Assembly: GCA_963714425.1 (NCBI GenBank) | Contig: CAVQOI010000015.1 | Span: forward strand, 91,148-155,147 | Source of the DNA: DATCYX01 sp963714425 | Lineage (GTDB): Bacteria > Chloroflexota > Anaerolineae > Anaerolineales > UBA4823 | Direction: 5' to 3' | Length of the DNA stretch: 64,000 nucleotides | Shown here: in pieces, positions 1 through 8,419 of the stretch | Layout: the number at the start of each line of letters is the position of its first letter | Numbering within the stretch: position 1 is the first letter of the stretch | The notes under the pieces: generated by a model | The model's database searches: none | What the model was told of the DNA's origin: nothing | Seen by the model: only the letters and a program-made list of their open reading frames with translations | Position numbers and translations under genes: made by a program

Positions 1-492
1 TTGGAGCTGCTCGGGTGTTGCTTGAGCAACTTCCACCACAGCCTGCACGCTGCCATCCTGCCCGCGCAGCACGCGCCCGAAGTCGCTGGGGGTCTCTGCA
101 ATCGCCGAGAGCAAGGTGACCGGACCAGAATGGGATGCCTGCGCCTGGATCAGTCTTTGCAGGGTTTCGATCGTGATCAGCGGCATATCCGCAGCGGTCA
201 CCAATACCAGGTCGGTTGTCCCGCGCAGCAGCGGTTCAGCTTGCATCAGGGCATGCGCTGTTCCAAGCTGGGGCTCCTGCACGGCGTAGCGTGCAGCCTC
301 ACCCACTCCATCCCGCACCCGGTCGGCGGCATGACCAACCACAAGCACAGGCGTGTTTCCCGTCGCCTGGGTGGCTGCAGCCAGCGAGTGCAGCACCATC
401 GGGCGGCCTTGCAGCGCATGCAGAACTTTAGGCAGGGTCGAGTTCATGCGCGTGCCCTGTCCGGCGGCGAGGATCACAGCGGTGGTTTTCAT
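1..492 (-). CDS. glmU: GlmU N-terminal uridylyltransferase domain (partial)
   Basis: Partial gene whose 3' end lies outside the window; 164 codons are visible. GlmU makes UDP-GlcNAc, the precursor of peptidoglycan and surface glycans. The visible part is the nucleotidyltransferase domain. It starts MKTTAVILAAGQGTRM, the NTP-binding loop, followed by LPKVLH. QLGTAHA near residue 75 is a GlmU signature and VTAADMPL near residue 98 carries the metal-binding Asp. The ATG at 492 follows GGAGAT at a short but usable spacing. The C-terminal left-handed helix acetyltransferase domain cannot be seen, so a stand-alone uridylyltransferase is possible. A structured leader lies just upstream at 502-586. 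Confidence 0.85.
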   Translation of the reverse strand, partial: MKTTAVILAAGQGTRMNSTLPKVLHALQGRPMVLHSLAAATQATGNTPVLVVGHAADRVRDGVGEAARYAVQEPQLGTAHALMQAEPLLRGTTDLVLVTAADMPLITIETLQRLIQAQASHSGPVTLLSAIAETPSDFGRVLRGQDGSVQAVVEVAQATPEQLQ

Positions 493-501
493 AGGATCTC
501 C

Positions 502-586
502 ATAAAAATAAAAAGGTTATCCTCAGGGCATTGCCCGAAAGATAACCCGTATGCACTTACACCTGCTCCCGAGGATGGGAGACAGG
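502..586 (-). promoter_or_regulatory. Two-hairpin leader with U-tract ahead of glmU
   Basis: Read on the minus strand, a stem-loop at 562-586 (CCTG-t-CTCCC pairing with GGGAG-CAGG) is followed by a second at 515-547 (GGTTATC pairing with GATAACC, plus an inner GGGC/GCCC). A T-rich run at 502-514 comes next, and the glmU start codon is only 10 bases further on. The second hairpin plus U-tract has intrinsic-terminator form, yet sits inside the likely 5' UTR. It could end the upstream tRNA-Gln transcript or act as an attenuator of glmU. I do not recognise a known riboswitch class. Confidence 0.45.
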
Positions 587-746
587 GGGGTGGAAAAGGA
601 TTGCTATTTTCCCCTTCTTCTTCAGACACAAATATAACTCACTCGAGGCTATCTCAATAACTTGTGGTATAGGGGTCCTTAGGGGATCACGCCCGCTTGT
701 GACACGCTCACAAACCGTTGTTGGATAGCTACCAAGTTCAATCAGA

Positions 747-817
747 CTGGGGCGCCCGGATTCGAACCAGGATATACGGATTCAAAGTCCGCTGTGCTAC
801 CATTGCACCACGCCCCA
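747..817 (-). tRNA. tRNA-Gln (anticodon TTG)
   Basis: A full cloverleaf of 71 nt can be folded by hand. The acceptor stem is TGGGGCG with CGCCCCA and a G discriminator. The D arm is GTGC/GCAC with an AATGGTA loop. The anticodon arm is GCGGA/TCCGT with loop CTTTGAA, giving anticodon TTG. The T arm is CCTGG/CCGGG with loop TTCGAAT. The U1-A72 start is typical of bacterial tRNA-Gln. CCA is not encoded. glmU lies downstream on the same strand. Confidence 0.95.
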
Positions 818-919
818 ACACTGCCCGGATTTTGGGCGAAGCGAATTGTAACATAATTTCAATCCCAGCGTGCAGGTAGCCCGTGCTGTCGGGAGGAACG
901 GAGAGCTGGTGGGAATGCA

Positions 920-1990
920 TTAGTCTTTTTCAGCATCTTCATCGACGATACCCATCTCTTGAGCCTGGTCGAAGGAAACAGCATCTGGGTCGCTACTCTC
1001 CGGGTCAGCGTGCTCATCAGCAGCTGCCTCCCAGAATTCATCCAGCTCGCCGGTATCGAGGTCGTTTTCAGGTGTCTGCGAGAAGATCGCTTCTATTTCA
1101 GCAGTGTTCTCTTCCTCGTTGACTGGAGGATCTTCCACTGGCACCTCTGCTACCTCGTTATTTAGTGATCCAGTTTCCCCAATTATGGGAAGGCTGGCCG
1201 CCAGGTCTCGCACCGTATCCGATACCAGACGAGCTGCGCGAGCGCGAGTGATCTCAATTGCGCCGCTATCGAAAGCTACCAGCAAGGCATGCTCCCCCCC
1301 AAGGTGAGCCACAAACAGGTCCAGCTTTGGACCAGAAAAACACATCAGATCGTCCGGCACATCAATGCCCATAGTCCGGGCGAGGCGAGCGCTGGCATCT
1401 AAGGCATCCTGGATGGCGGGAAGGAATGCACTGATCTCAACGGATGGCGTGCTTCCAGCTTGGGCGAGTACCTCGTAGCCCTGGTTGATCACCAGCACCG
1501 CCAGTGCATCCATCTCCTGGCGCACACCCTCCAGCCGTTTGCGGAGTGTCTCTGGCCTGACAGCACGCAAATCCTCCGCGCTGACTGGCGCGTTGGGCTG
1601 ACCCAGGCAGCGCAGCACTGCAGCATTAAATTCCGGGATGGCGACTGGTTTGGGGATCAGCGCGTCTGTCTTAGCTTCCAAGGCCTGTTGGTGGGATTTC
1701 TCGTCGTCGGTGCTTGTTAGCAGGATCAGGCGGAGCTCTGGGCTGTTGCTGCGCAGGCGGCGGGCGAGTTCCACTCCGGAGATGCCTGCCAGGCGCAAAC
1801 CGGTCACCAGTAGGTCGATCACCACAGGATGTTGGGAGAGAGCCAGTTGCGCTTCCTCACCGGAAGTAGCCTCCTGGATCTCTGGGTCTCGATCCAGGGA
1901 AAGTGAATCCAGCGCAGAGCGCAGCATACTCCGCACGCTGCGCTGGTTATCCACAATCAATATACGGTATCGTTTACTTGCAGCTTTCAT
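920..1990 (-). CDS. Degenerate receiver-domain protein with roadblock-like domain
   Basis: A 356-residue protein. The N-terminal 120 residues have the CheY fold (RILIVDNQ, LILLTSTDD, LIPKP with the conserved Lys). At the phosphoacceptor position, where receivers have D-L-R-x-P-G, this protein reads G-L-R-L-A-G, so the Asp is replaced by Gly. It is probably a pseudo-receiver not controlled by His-Asp phosphotransfer. Residues about 145-285 resemble a roadblock/LC7-type small-GTPase-regulating fold, which is a tentative call. The last ~70 residues are very acidic. I chose the ATG at 1990 because longer starts run into the upstream gene. No histidine kinase is adjacent. Confidence 0.65.
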   Translation of the reverse strand: MKAASKRYRILIVDNQRSVRSMLRSALDSLSLDRDPEIQEATSGEEAQLALSQHPVVIDLLVTGLRLAGISGVELARRLRSNSPELRLILLTSTDDEKSHQQALEAKTDALIPKPVAIPEFNAAVLRCLGQPNAPVSAEDLRAVRPETLRKRLEGVRQEMDALAVLVINQGYEVLAQAGSTPSVEISAFLPAIQDALDASARLARTMGIDVPDDLMCFSGPKLDLFVAHLGGEHALLVAFDSGAIEITRARAARLVSDTVRDLAASLPIIGETGSLNNEVAEVPVEDPPVNEEENTAEIEAIFSQTPENDLDTGELDEFWEAAADEHADPESSDPDAVSFDQAQEMGIVDEDAEKD

Positions 1991-2015
1991 TCCAGGAGGG
2001 ATGATTCTATCATGC

Positions 2016-2597
2016 TTATGGCCCCCCCTTTGCAGGGCCATAGAGTTGCTGGCGGAATCGTTTTGCCAGGGTGAAGATTCCAACACTAGCAGAAATCACT
2101 GCCAACAGGCTCCACCAAAGCGACAGGAATGGCGTGAAGAACAATAGCCAATCACCACTATCCAGGTAATAATATGTATCCTGAGGCGCCATCACCCAGC
2201 GCCCGTCCACCTGCTTTGTGTTGAAAACGAACCGATGGTAATTCTTGACATCGAAGTAGAGATACTGATAATAGCCAGCCTCCGATACATCTATGAGCAC
2301 CATCAGTCTCAGGTTGGGGTTAGCTTCTGGCGGGCGAAATCTAGAGCGCAAACCGGTGAGTTCGGTAAATATTGAAAGATCGCCTGTATTCAAGGCCTGC
2401 TCGATAGCGATTGCCACTGAGCCTGGTGAGGCGTATTGCTTCTGGTAATCCGACGTGAAGAGGGTTTGGTCGTACCGGAACAAAGCCTCGATGCGCACAA
2501 ACATGATGTACAGCCCAGCGGCGAACAGAGGCAATAAAAATAAACCGATGCCGAGGTAGACGACCCACTTTTTCATGAGCAGAGGGAAGTTTACCAT
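2016..2597 (-). CDS. Membrane-anchored protein of unknown function
   Basis: A 193-residue protein with a hydrophobic helix near residues 10-32 and a second near 150-175. They flank an extracytoplasmic domain rich in Tyr and Asp (YYQYLYFDV). I do not recognise the family. The ATG at 2597 has a strong ribosome-binding site (GGAAGGAGGT) nine bases upstream. It ends 25 bp before the pseudo-receiver gene, so the two are probably co-transcribed. It diverges from the permease pair that starts at 2642, with only ~45 bp between for both promoters. Confidence 0.6.
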   Translation of the reverse strand: MVNFPLLMKKWVVYLGIGLFLLPLFAAGLYIMFVRIEALFRYDQTLFTSDYQKQYASPGSVAIAIEQALNTGDLSIFTELTGLRSRFRPPEANPNLRLMVLIDVSEAGYYQYLYFDVKNYHRFVFNTKQVDGRWVMAPQDTYYYLDSGDWLLFFTPFLSLWWSLLAVISASVGIFTLAKRFRQQLYGPAKGGP

Positions 2598-2641
2598 GAT
2601 CTTATACCTCCTTCCGTGGTATGATTCTCTCAAGGGTCACC

Positions 2642-3805
2642 ATGTTCCGTTTCATTCTAAAGAGATTGGTGTCTGGGCTGATCATTTTGTTTCTGTTCCA
2701 GACGGCGATCTTTTTTGTTGTCCAGGTTGTGCTCCCCGGTGATTTTGCCAGTCACTTCACACTCATGCTCAGTAACCAGGAGATCATTGAGTTTCGAGAG
2801 CAGCTTGGCTTGGATCTGCCGTTGTGGCAGAGCTACATCAACTGGCTGGGAAACCTCGTGCGTGGCGACCTGGGGCTCACTTACTCGCTTTGGGGGTCGG
2901 GCGAGTCAGTGTTGGCGGTCATCCAGCGTGTTGCCCCACCCACGATTCTGGTCTTTGGCGTGGGTACTGCCCTGGCATTCCTGCTCGGGCAATGGCTGGG
3001 AAAGGTTACCGCGTGGAAGGGAACCGGATTGGCGTCCGGTTTGGTTACATTCAGCGGCATCGCCTTGTATACTTCTTTCCCCCCCTGGTTAGCTTTCCTC
3101 CTGGTCTATTTCCTGTCCACGCAACTGGGATTGCTGCCTCGCCTCATGAGTAACAGGCTGTGGCAGGAAGCGCCTTTCTCCAGCAGTGAGATCATGATGA
3201 GAATGGTGCTCGCCCTGCTTGCTGTCCTTGCCATGATCTTCTTGCTGAACATGATCATTCGAAGGGTGATGCGTACTGCCCTACCAGCTATCCTATTCGT
3301 CCTCTTGGCAGCAATAGGATGGGTGGCAAGCTGGCATTGGGGGGGCATCCTGCCTTATGCTGTGGATATCGCCAAAGCCGCCTCGCTGCCGCTGATTGGT
3401 TACGTACTCCTCTCCTTCGGTGAGATCATGCTCATAATGCGCACCAGCATGTTTGATGTAATGCACGAGCAGTACGTGCACACAGCCTTTGCCAAAGGGT
3501 TGACCAGCCAAGCAGTGCGTGATCGCCACGTCGCACGGAATGCGATCCTGCCAGTGCTCAGTGCTCTTGTGATCCGGCTGCCATATCTGTTCACCGGCGC
3601 GGTGATGCTCGAGCGCGCCCTGAACTGGCAGGGCATAGGCACAGAGCTGTTTATGGCGGTTGGTTTGCAGAATATTCTGCTCGTAATGGGCCTGGTTCTG
3701 GTGATTGGTGTGATCTCGCTGGTCGCCCGTTTGATATTGGATATCTTGCAGGTAATGATGGACCCGCGCATACATCTCGGCGCTGGTCAACTCAAGGGGT
3801 TATAA
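2642..3805 (+). CDS. ABC transporter permease, DppB/OppB family
   Basis: A 387-residue inner-membrane permease of the oligopeptide/dipeptide/nickel class. It opens with FRFILKRLVSGLIILF, the typical first helix of DppB. A diagnostic early segment (LGLDLPLWQSYINWL) follows, and the C-terminal half has the EAA-type cytoplasmic loop (FAKGLTSQAVRDRHVARN). The ATG at 2642 follows AAGGG; an in-frame ATG at 2621 is possible but lacks a good site. The partner permease starts 2 bp downstream. No substrate-binding protein or ATPase gene is nearby, so the transporter must be completed from elsewhere. The substrate cannot be predicted. Confidence 0.85.
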   Translation: MFRFILKRLVSGLIILFLFQTAIFFVVQVVLPGDFASHFTLMLSNQEIIEFREQLGLDLPLWQSYINWLGNLVRGDLGLTYSLWGSGESVLAVIQRVAPPTILVFGVGTALAFLLGQWLGKVTAWKGTGLASGLVTFSGIALYTSFPPWLAFLLVYFLSTQLGLLPRLMSNRLWQEAPFSSSEIMMRMVLALLAVLAMIFLLNMIIRRVMRTALPAILFVLLAAIGWVASWHWGGILPYAVDIAKAASLPLIGYVLLSFGEIMLIMRTSMFDVMHEQYVHTAFAKGLTSQAVRDRHVARNAILPVLSALVIRLPYLFTGAVMLERALNWQGIGTELFMAVGLQNILLVMGLVLVIGVISLVARLILDILQVMMDPRIHLGAGQLKGL

Positions 3806-3807
3806 GC

Positions 3808-5187
3808 GTGAGCTCCCGGGCAGAAGTCGCAATACAACTACGTCAGATCACCGAGCAGTATGACCGTTCGCGCAGATCGTTCTCCATTTGGTGGCGCAGG
3901 GCAAGAGAAACATGGCGCGTATTCGCCATCAACCGGATGGCGGTTTTTGGGGTCCTTTTAATCCTGGTGTATGCGCTGATGTCTATAGCACATCCGCTGC
4001 TTATGTCAACAATTTGGACCAAGACGATTTACGACCCTCATGTGGGCTACGACCTGCAAATATTCTCCCATCCTTCGCTGCCCAGTCCTGGTCACCTGCT
4101 GGGCACCGATACCCTGGGTCGCGATGTTCTCAGCCGGCTGCTAGCAGCCACCACACCCACATTCATCCTGGCTTTAACAGCAGCTCTTTCCACAGCGCTG
4201 ATCAGCACACTCAGTGGGGCATTCGCCGTGTATTTCGGCGGTTTCCTGGAAATATTCCTGTCGCATATCTCAGACCTTTTTTTGCTCGCCCCAGCGCCGC
4301 TGGTGATGGTTGTGATTGGGGGGACGGTTGATATCAGCCCGTGGATGTTTGGACTCCTGTATGGCTTGATCGCCGGGCTGGGGGGCGGGGCGATCGTTAT
4401 GCGCTCTCAGGCTCTTACGATCATCCACAAACCCTACATCGAAGCCTCCCGCGTCGCTGGAGCTGGCGGAATGCAGGTGGCTTTCGGGCACTTGATCCCG
4501 AACATGCTCCCCCAGGCGGCGGTGCAGATGCTGGTTAGCGTGACAGGGGCGGTATTTGCCGACGGTTTCAGTACTTTCCTCGGGCTATCACGTACGCGCC
4601 TGAACTGGGGCAGTATGATCTACGACAGCTTTACTTACCAGGCAGTCAATGCTGCTATTACATGGAACGTCCTGATCCCCTCGGCGCTGGCGATCTCCCT
4701 CTTCGCCACAGCATTCTATCTGATTGCTCGTGGCATTCACGAGGTCGCTGAGCCGCGCCTGCGCGGGTCTTCCGGCAGGCTTCACCCAGCAAAGAGGACT
4801 GCAGATCCAAAACCAGCCAGACCAGCCAGGAAACTGGCTTCACCACAGCCAGCATCTCTAGAGGACACAGCGCCTGTGTGGGTGATGGCTGGAGCACCTG
4901 TAAAACCAGCCAGGCCGGAGGCAGCTGCCTGGAGACAGTATGTGGCAGCCCGCCGTGCCTGGCAGAGCGGGAAGCCTGCCCTGGCTGCCACTCGCTACAC
5001 CGCCTTGATCCGGTCCCAAGACCTGCTTGTGGAGATTGTGGCAGACCTGCACCAAGCGTTGTTGCAGCACCCGAATGAAGTATGCCTGTGGCAGGCTCTA
5101 GGTGACACCGAGCTGCGTCTGGGAAATCCTCAGCGTGCCATGGACGCATACCGGCAGGCACAGCAACTGCTAAACACCCAGAGTTAG
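3808..5187 (+). CDS. ABC permease, DppC/OppC family, with C-terminal TPR extension
   Basis: A 459-residue protein starting at a GTG 2 bp after the partner permease. Residues 1 to about 315 are a standard DppC/OppC permease: an N-terminal cytoplasmic helix, HLLGTDTLGRDVLSRLL, and the EAA loop YIEASRVAGAGGMQVA. The rest is unusual. A Pro/Ala/Lys-rich linker (about 320-385) is followed by roughly 75 residues that look like two TPR-like helical pairs (ALGDTELRLGNPQRAMDAY). DppC proteins normally end soon after the last helix. The TPR tail should be cytoplasmic and could recruit a partner, but that is inference. Confidence 0.8.
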   Translation: MSSRAEVAIQLRQITEQYDRSRRSFSIWWRRARETWRVFAINRMAVFGVLLILVYALMSIAHPLLMSTIWTKTIYDPHVGYDLQIFSHPSLPSPGHLLGTDTLGRDVLSRLLAATTPTFILALTAALSTALISTLSGAFAVYFGGFLEIFLSHISDLFLLAPAPLVMVVIGGTVDISPWMFGLLYGLIAGLGGGAIVMRSQALTIIHKPYIEASRVAGAGGMQVAFGHLIPNMLPQAAVQMLVSVTGAVFADGFSTFLGLSRTRLNWGSMIYDSFTYQAVNAAITWNVLIPSALAISLFATAFYLIARGIHEVAEPRLRGSSGRLHPAKRTADPKPARPARKLASPQPASLEDTAPVWVMAGAPVKPARPEAAAWRQYVAARRAWQSGKPALAATRYTALIRSQDLLVEIVADLHQALLQHPNEVCLWQALGDTELRLGNPQRAMDAYRQAQQLLNTQS

Positions 5188-5281
5188 CCTCGTCCACAGC
5201 TTGATCTCCGGGGTGTTTTGTGGTTGGTTCTTTTGCCAGCCAGGAGATAAGGTTCGGATGAAAGCAGCAGGATCTGGGGGA

Positions 5282-6622
5282 TTATTCGTACTTCAGAGCA
5301 TCCACCGGGATTAACGTTGCCGCTCGGAGAGCTGGATACAATCCGGAGAGTAACCCGATCAGCGTAGAGAAGATCAAGGTGAATACTGGCAGCCAGGAGG
5401 GGGTGAAAACGGCGACAGATGGCGGTAAACCGCCCGTCTGTGCTGTCTGCCCTGCCAGGTAAGCTAATGCAAGCACATTCAGGATCTGCCCGGCGCTCCA
5501 TCCGAGCAGCACACCGCCAAGGCCGCCGATAAAACCGATCCCGGCTGCTTCACCCAGAAAAACACTGAGTACATCGCGGTTGGTAGCGCCGATGGCTTTC
5601 ATCAAGCCGATCTCGCGTGTGCGCTCCAGGATGGCCATTGCCATCGTGTTGGCGATGCCAATCGCGGCCACCAATAGGGCGATCGCTCCCACCCCTCCAA
5701 AGATAACCTGCAGGATGACATAGAAACTATTGATCCCCTGCACAAAGGAGGCTGGTGTATACACCTGGTACCCCAGGCTTTCTATGGCATCTGCCACATC
5801 CAGCACCTGGCGGGCGTCCTCCACTTTGACCACCGCTTGTGAGTAGCCGTCTTTATTGCGGTTGATGCGTTTGCCGATGCCCCATTCATTAAATGCGGTG
5901 ACGTCCTCCATTGACATGTACATCATGTAATCAGGCTCGCCGCGTTGCTCCTGTAATACACCTGCCACCCGGATCGGCACGACCTTACGAACTTCGGTGC
6001 CATCCAGTGTGTACTTGATCAGGGTCAGTTTGAGGTTGGCGTCTGTCAGGTCGGGAGGCGTGGGTGGCTCCATGCCCGGACGCCAGCGCGGGTTGTAAAA
6101 GCCCTGAGAAACCAGTGCTCCCACGATGACGGTGCCCTTTTCTAGAGAGAGCGTGCCCGAAGCTGGAGTCACTCCCAGGACGCTTAGATCGGAAACGCCC
6201 ACCCCAGTGATGGAGGCATAGCCTTCCAGCCGCCCAAAGGTGAGTAATCCGCCTACGCTTAGCCAGTCGCGCGAGATGACCGCCTGCACGCCTGGAATGG
6301 CTGCTAACTCGCTCAGTGAGTCGGTGGTGATTAGCTTTTGGTTTGGGGGTGGCGCGCTGCCCCCGCCGCCTCCTCCTCCAGGACCGATAAATACCTGCCC
6401 AGACGCGCTGTACTCCCCGTAGTTTGGCATCACCTGGATTTGGGTCAGGTCTCCGATGCCGTAGAGCTGCTCGTTGGCGTTGCGCTGCAGCCCGATTGCC
6501 AGCGAGACCAGCACCACAACCGCCGCCGTACCGATCACCACACCCACTGCAGTGAGGGCTACGCGAGCTTTACGCCTCCCCAGGTTTTCGATAATTAGCA
6601 GAAAGAGGTCGAAGAATCTCAC
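5282..6622 (-). CDS. MacB/FtsX-fold ABC permease
   Basis: About 446 residues. The first helix follows NLGRRKARVALTAVGVVIG, typical of MacB-type mechanotransmission permeases. A large periplasmic domain (about 45-310) comes next, then three C-terminal helices with the FtsX motif MAMAILERTREIGLMKAIGA. A Gly-rich run (about residues 80-87) lies in the periplasmic domain. The upstream stop is immediately adjacent; the GTG at 6622 has AAGGGA at workable spacing, while the TTG at 6625 is too close. It is the last gene of an operon with the ATPase at 8420-9106 and probably moves envelope components or responds to envelope stress. Confidence 0.8.
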   Translation of the reverse strand: MRFFDLFLLIIENLGRRKARVALTAVGVVIGTAAVVVLVSLAIGLQRNANEQLYGIGDLTQIQVMPNYGEYSASGQVFIGPGGGGGGGSAPPPNQKLITTDSLSELAAIPGVQAVISRDWLSVGGLLTFGRLEGYASITGVGVSDLSVLGVTPASGTLSLEKGTVIVGALVSQGFYNPRWRPGMEPPTPPDLTDANLKLTLIKYTLDGTEVRKVVPIRVAGVLQEQRGEPDYMMYMSMEDVTAFNEWGIGKRINRNKDGYSQAVVKVEDARQVLDVADAIESLGYQVYTPASFVQGINSFYVILQVIFGGVGAIALLVAAIGIANTMAMAILERTREIGLMKAIGATNRDVLSVFLGEAAGIGFIGGLGGVLLGWSAGQILNVLALAYLAGQTAQTGGLPPSVAVFTPSWLPVFTLIFSTLIGLLSGLYPALRAATLIPVDALKYE

Positions 6623-6625
6623 CAA

Positions 6626-8404
6626 TCATCCCTTGGGTCCCTGCGCAGGAAGAGGAACTCCAGCAGGCGACTCGCCAGGTGGTATCTCAAGAGGCGGGAA
6701 CTCGCCTGGCGGGAACTCACCCGGTACAGGTGTGGGTACGCCGCTATCCAGTCCGAGCAGGCCTTTGAAGAAGCGCATCACTTTTTGCCAGAAGGTCTCT
6801 TCGACGATTTGGATCGGGACATCGCCTGGGAATCCGCCATCAAGACCCGGCTCGGGGATCAAATTCTCTTCAACAAGCACGGTCAGCGTGCGCGAGATCA
6901 CCTGCGGCTGGTTGAAGTCGTCGGTGTAATCGATGGTCACCAACAAGTCCAACGGGCCGGGCTGGTCGGGGGTCACGGTTGAATCCAGCGTGTAGTAGCC
7001 ACCCAGATCGAGCGCGCCAACCAGGACGGTATTATTGCTGAATTGGGCTCCCTGGGCGCTGACGCGCATATTGCCCAGCACAACCGATTTACGCCCCAGG
7101 TTCACTACCTGTAACGGTAGCAGACCGGGCTGCCCGGCGAAGATTGGGTCTGGCTGGCGGTAAAAATTCACGTCCACTTGAGGCAAAGCGTACACCAACA
7201 AGGTGATTACCTGGTCGTCGTTATATAACTTGCCCTTCTCGTCGCTGTAAGCAAAGGTGATCTTTAATGGGTACGCCCCGGGGTCAGTATTGGCGTTAAC
7301 GATCAAGGCAGCGCTGGCGTCGATATCCGCATTTACCGCCAGATCGCCAAGGAATTGCACGTTTGAGGAGGCTACCGGGGCGAAATCGCCAAAATCGCCG
7401 CTGGCTCCCGAGACGCCGCCCACATCCGGTGTGCCATCCACACTGCCCACTGAGCTGGACCCACCCCCCAGGATCATGGTCACCCGCTTAGCGTCCATGT
7501 TGCCCAGATTCCTCACATCTAGCCTGACTTCGAAACGGTACCCCGGTTGGAGGATCGGAACGTTGGTAACATAGCCTGTGATGACAAGCTGCGGGCGGTT
7601 GCCGGCTATACCGGTAGGTGTAGGTGTGGATGTGGCTCCCACGCCGGTTCCATAGCCAATGACCGGCAAGCTCAGGTTGAAGGTCTCCGTATAGGGTGTC
7701 CCATCCTCTCCGCTATAGGCTACAGTCATTACCAGTGCGCCGATCTGCTTGCTCAGGTCGGGAGCCGAGGTGAGCGGTTGGGTAATCTTTTTCTTGTCAC
7801 CTGGGTCCAGCTCACTGATTGCCAGCACACCCCCGCTCTTGCGCGGCAGGAAATCGCCTGGTGTGAAGCTGGCGACCAGGTTGAGGGCTGTCTCTGCTCC
7901 GATATTCTTCAGGCGCACTTCCAGGTTGAATTCCTGGTTTGGGAAAATGCTATCAGCACTGGCGTGATATGTGTCCACAACGATCAAAGGGCGAACCGCG
8001 TCAGGCAATTGCGTTGAAGTCGGCTCGGGAGTATTCGTCGGGACGGCTGTGGCGGGCGGCTCGATGACTGTGAACGGCGCAGATGCACTCTCATTATTTA
8101 CAATGATGTTTATCGTGTAATTCCCAGGCGGGATGTTCCCCGGCAACGAAGCAGTAAGCGTATTGGGGACCTGGCTGTAATCGACATCCAGAAGACCAAC
8201 AAAGGGCAGCAGCGAAACAGGCGCGCCTTCCACAAATCCGCTACCGATGATCAATATCGTTCTGGCGGTATAGGCGACCACGGTATCTGGTTGAATCCGA
8301 TCGATGATCGGCTGCGCCTTCGCCGGCGTTGCTTGCAGCAGGGCAGAGGTGATCAGTATGATGAGAATGCCGAAATGAAGGAGGTGTGTTTTTGTTTTAT
8401 TCAT
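6626..8404 (-). CDS. Secreted/surface protein with IPT/TIG and CARDB-like domains
   Basis: A 592-residue protein with a clear Sec signal peptide (MNKTKTHLLHFGILIILITS, cleavage near AKA-QP). Residues 30-115 look like an IPT/TIG beta-sandwich (IIGSGFVEGAPVSL). A Thr/Pro linker (PTNTPEPTSTQLP) and three CARDB-like adhesion modules follow (EVRLKNIGAETALNL, EVRLDVRNLGNMDAKRV, LQVVNLGRKSVVLGN). The tail is Pro/Gly/Glu-rich with no LPxTG motif, although a hydrophobic or amphipathic stretch (FWQKVMRFFKGLLGL) precedes it. It lies between the ATPase and permease genes, so it may be the dedicated periplasmic or surface partner of that transporter. Confidence 0.7.
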   Translation of the reverse strand: MNKTKTHLLHFGILIILITSALLQATPAKAQPIIDRIQPDTVVAYTARTILIIGSGFVEGAPVSLLPFVGLLDVDYSQVPNTLTASLPGNIPPGNYTINIIVNNESASAPFTVIEPPATAVPTNTPEPTSTQLPDAVRPLIVVDTYHASADSIFPNQEFNLEVRLKNIGAETALNLVASFTPGDFLPRKSGGVLAISELDPGDKKKITQPLTSAPDLSKQIGALVMTVAYSGEDGTPYTETFNLSLPVIGYGTGVGATSTPTPTGIAGNRPQLVITGYVTNVPILQPGYRFEVRLDVRNLGNMDAKRVTMILGGGSSSVGSVDGTPDVGGVSGASGDFGDFAPVASSNVQFLGDLAVNADIDASAALIVNANTDPGAYPLKITFAYSDEKGKLYNDDQVITLLVYALPQVDVNFYRQPDPIFAGQPGLLPLQVVNLGRKSVVLGNMRVSAQGAQFSNNTVLVGALDLGGYYTLDSTVTPDQPGPLDLLVTIDYTDDFNQPQVISRTLTVLVEENLIPEPGLDGGFPGDVPIQIVEETFWQKVMRFFKGLLGLDSGVPTPVPGEFPPGEFPPLEIPPGESPAGVPLPAQGPKG

Positions 8405-8419
8405 GGGATCCTTCGTTTC

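Noticed and set aside
1..660. Long plus-strand open frame at the window start
   Set aside because: It is the antisense shadow of glmU and its leader; the encoded sequence has no family features while the minus strand reads as a clear GlmU domain.
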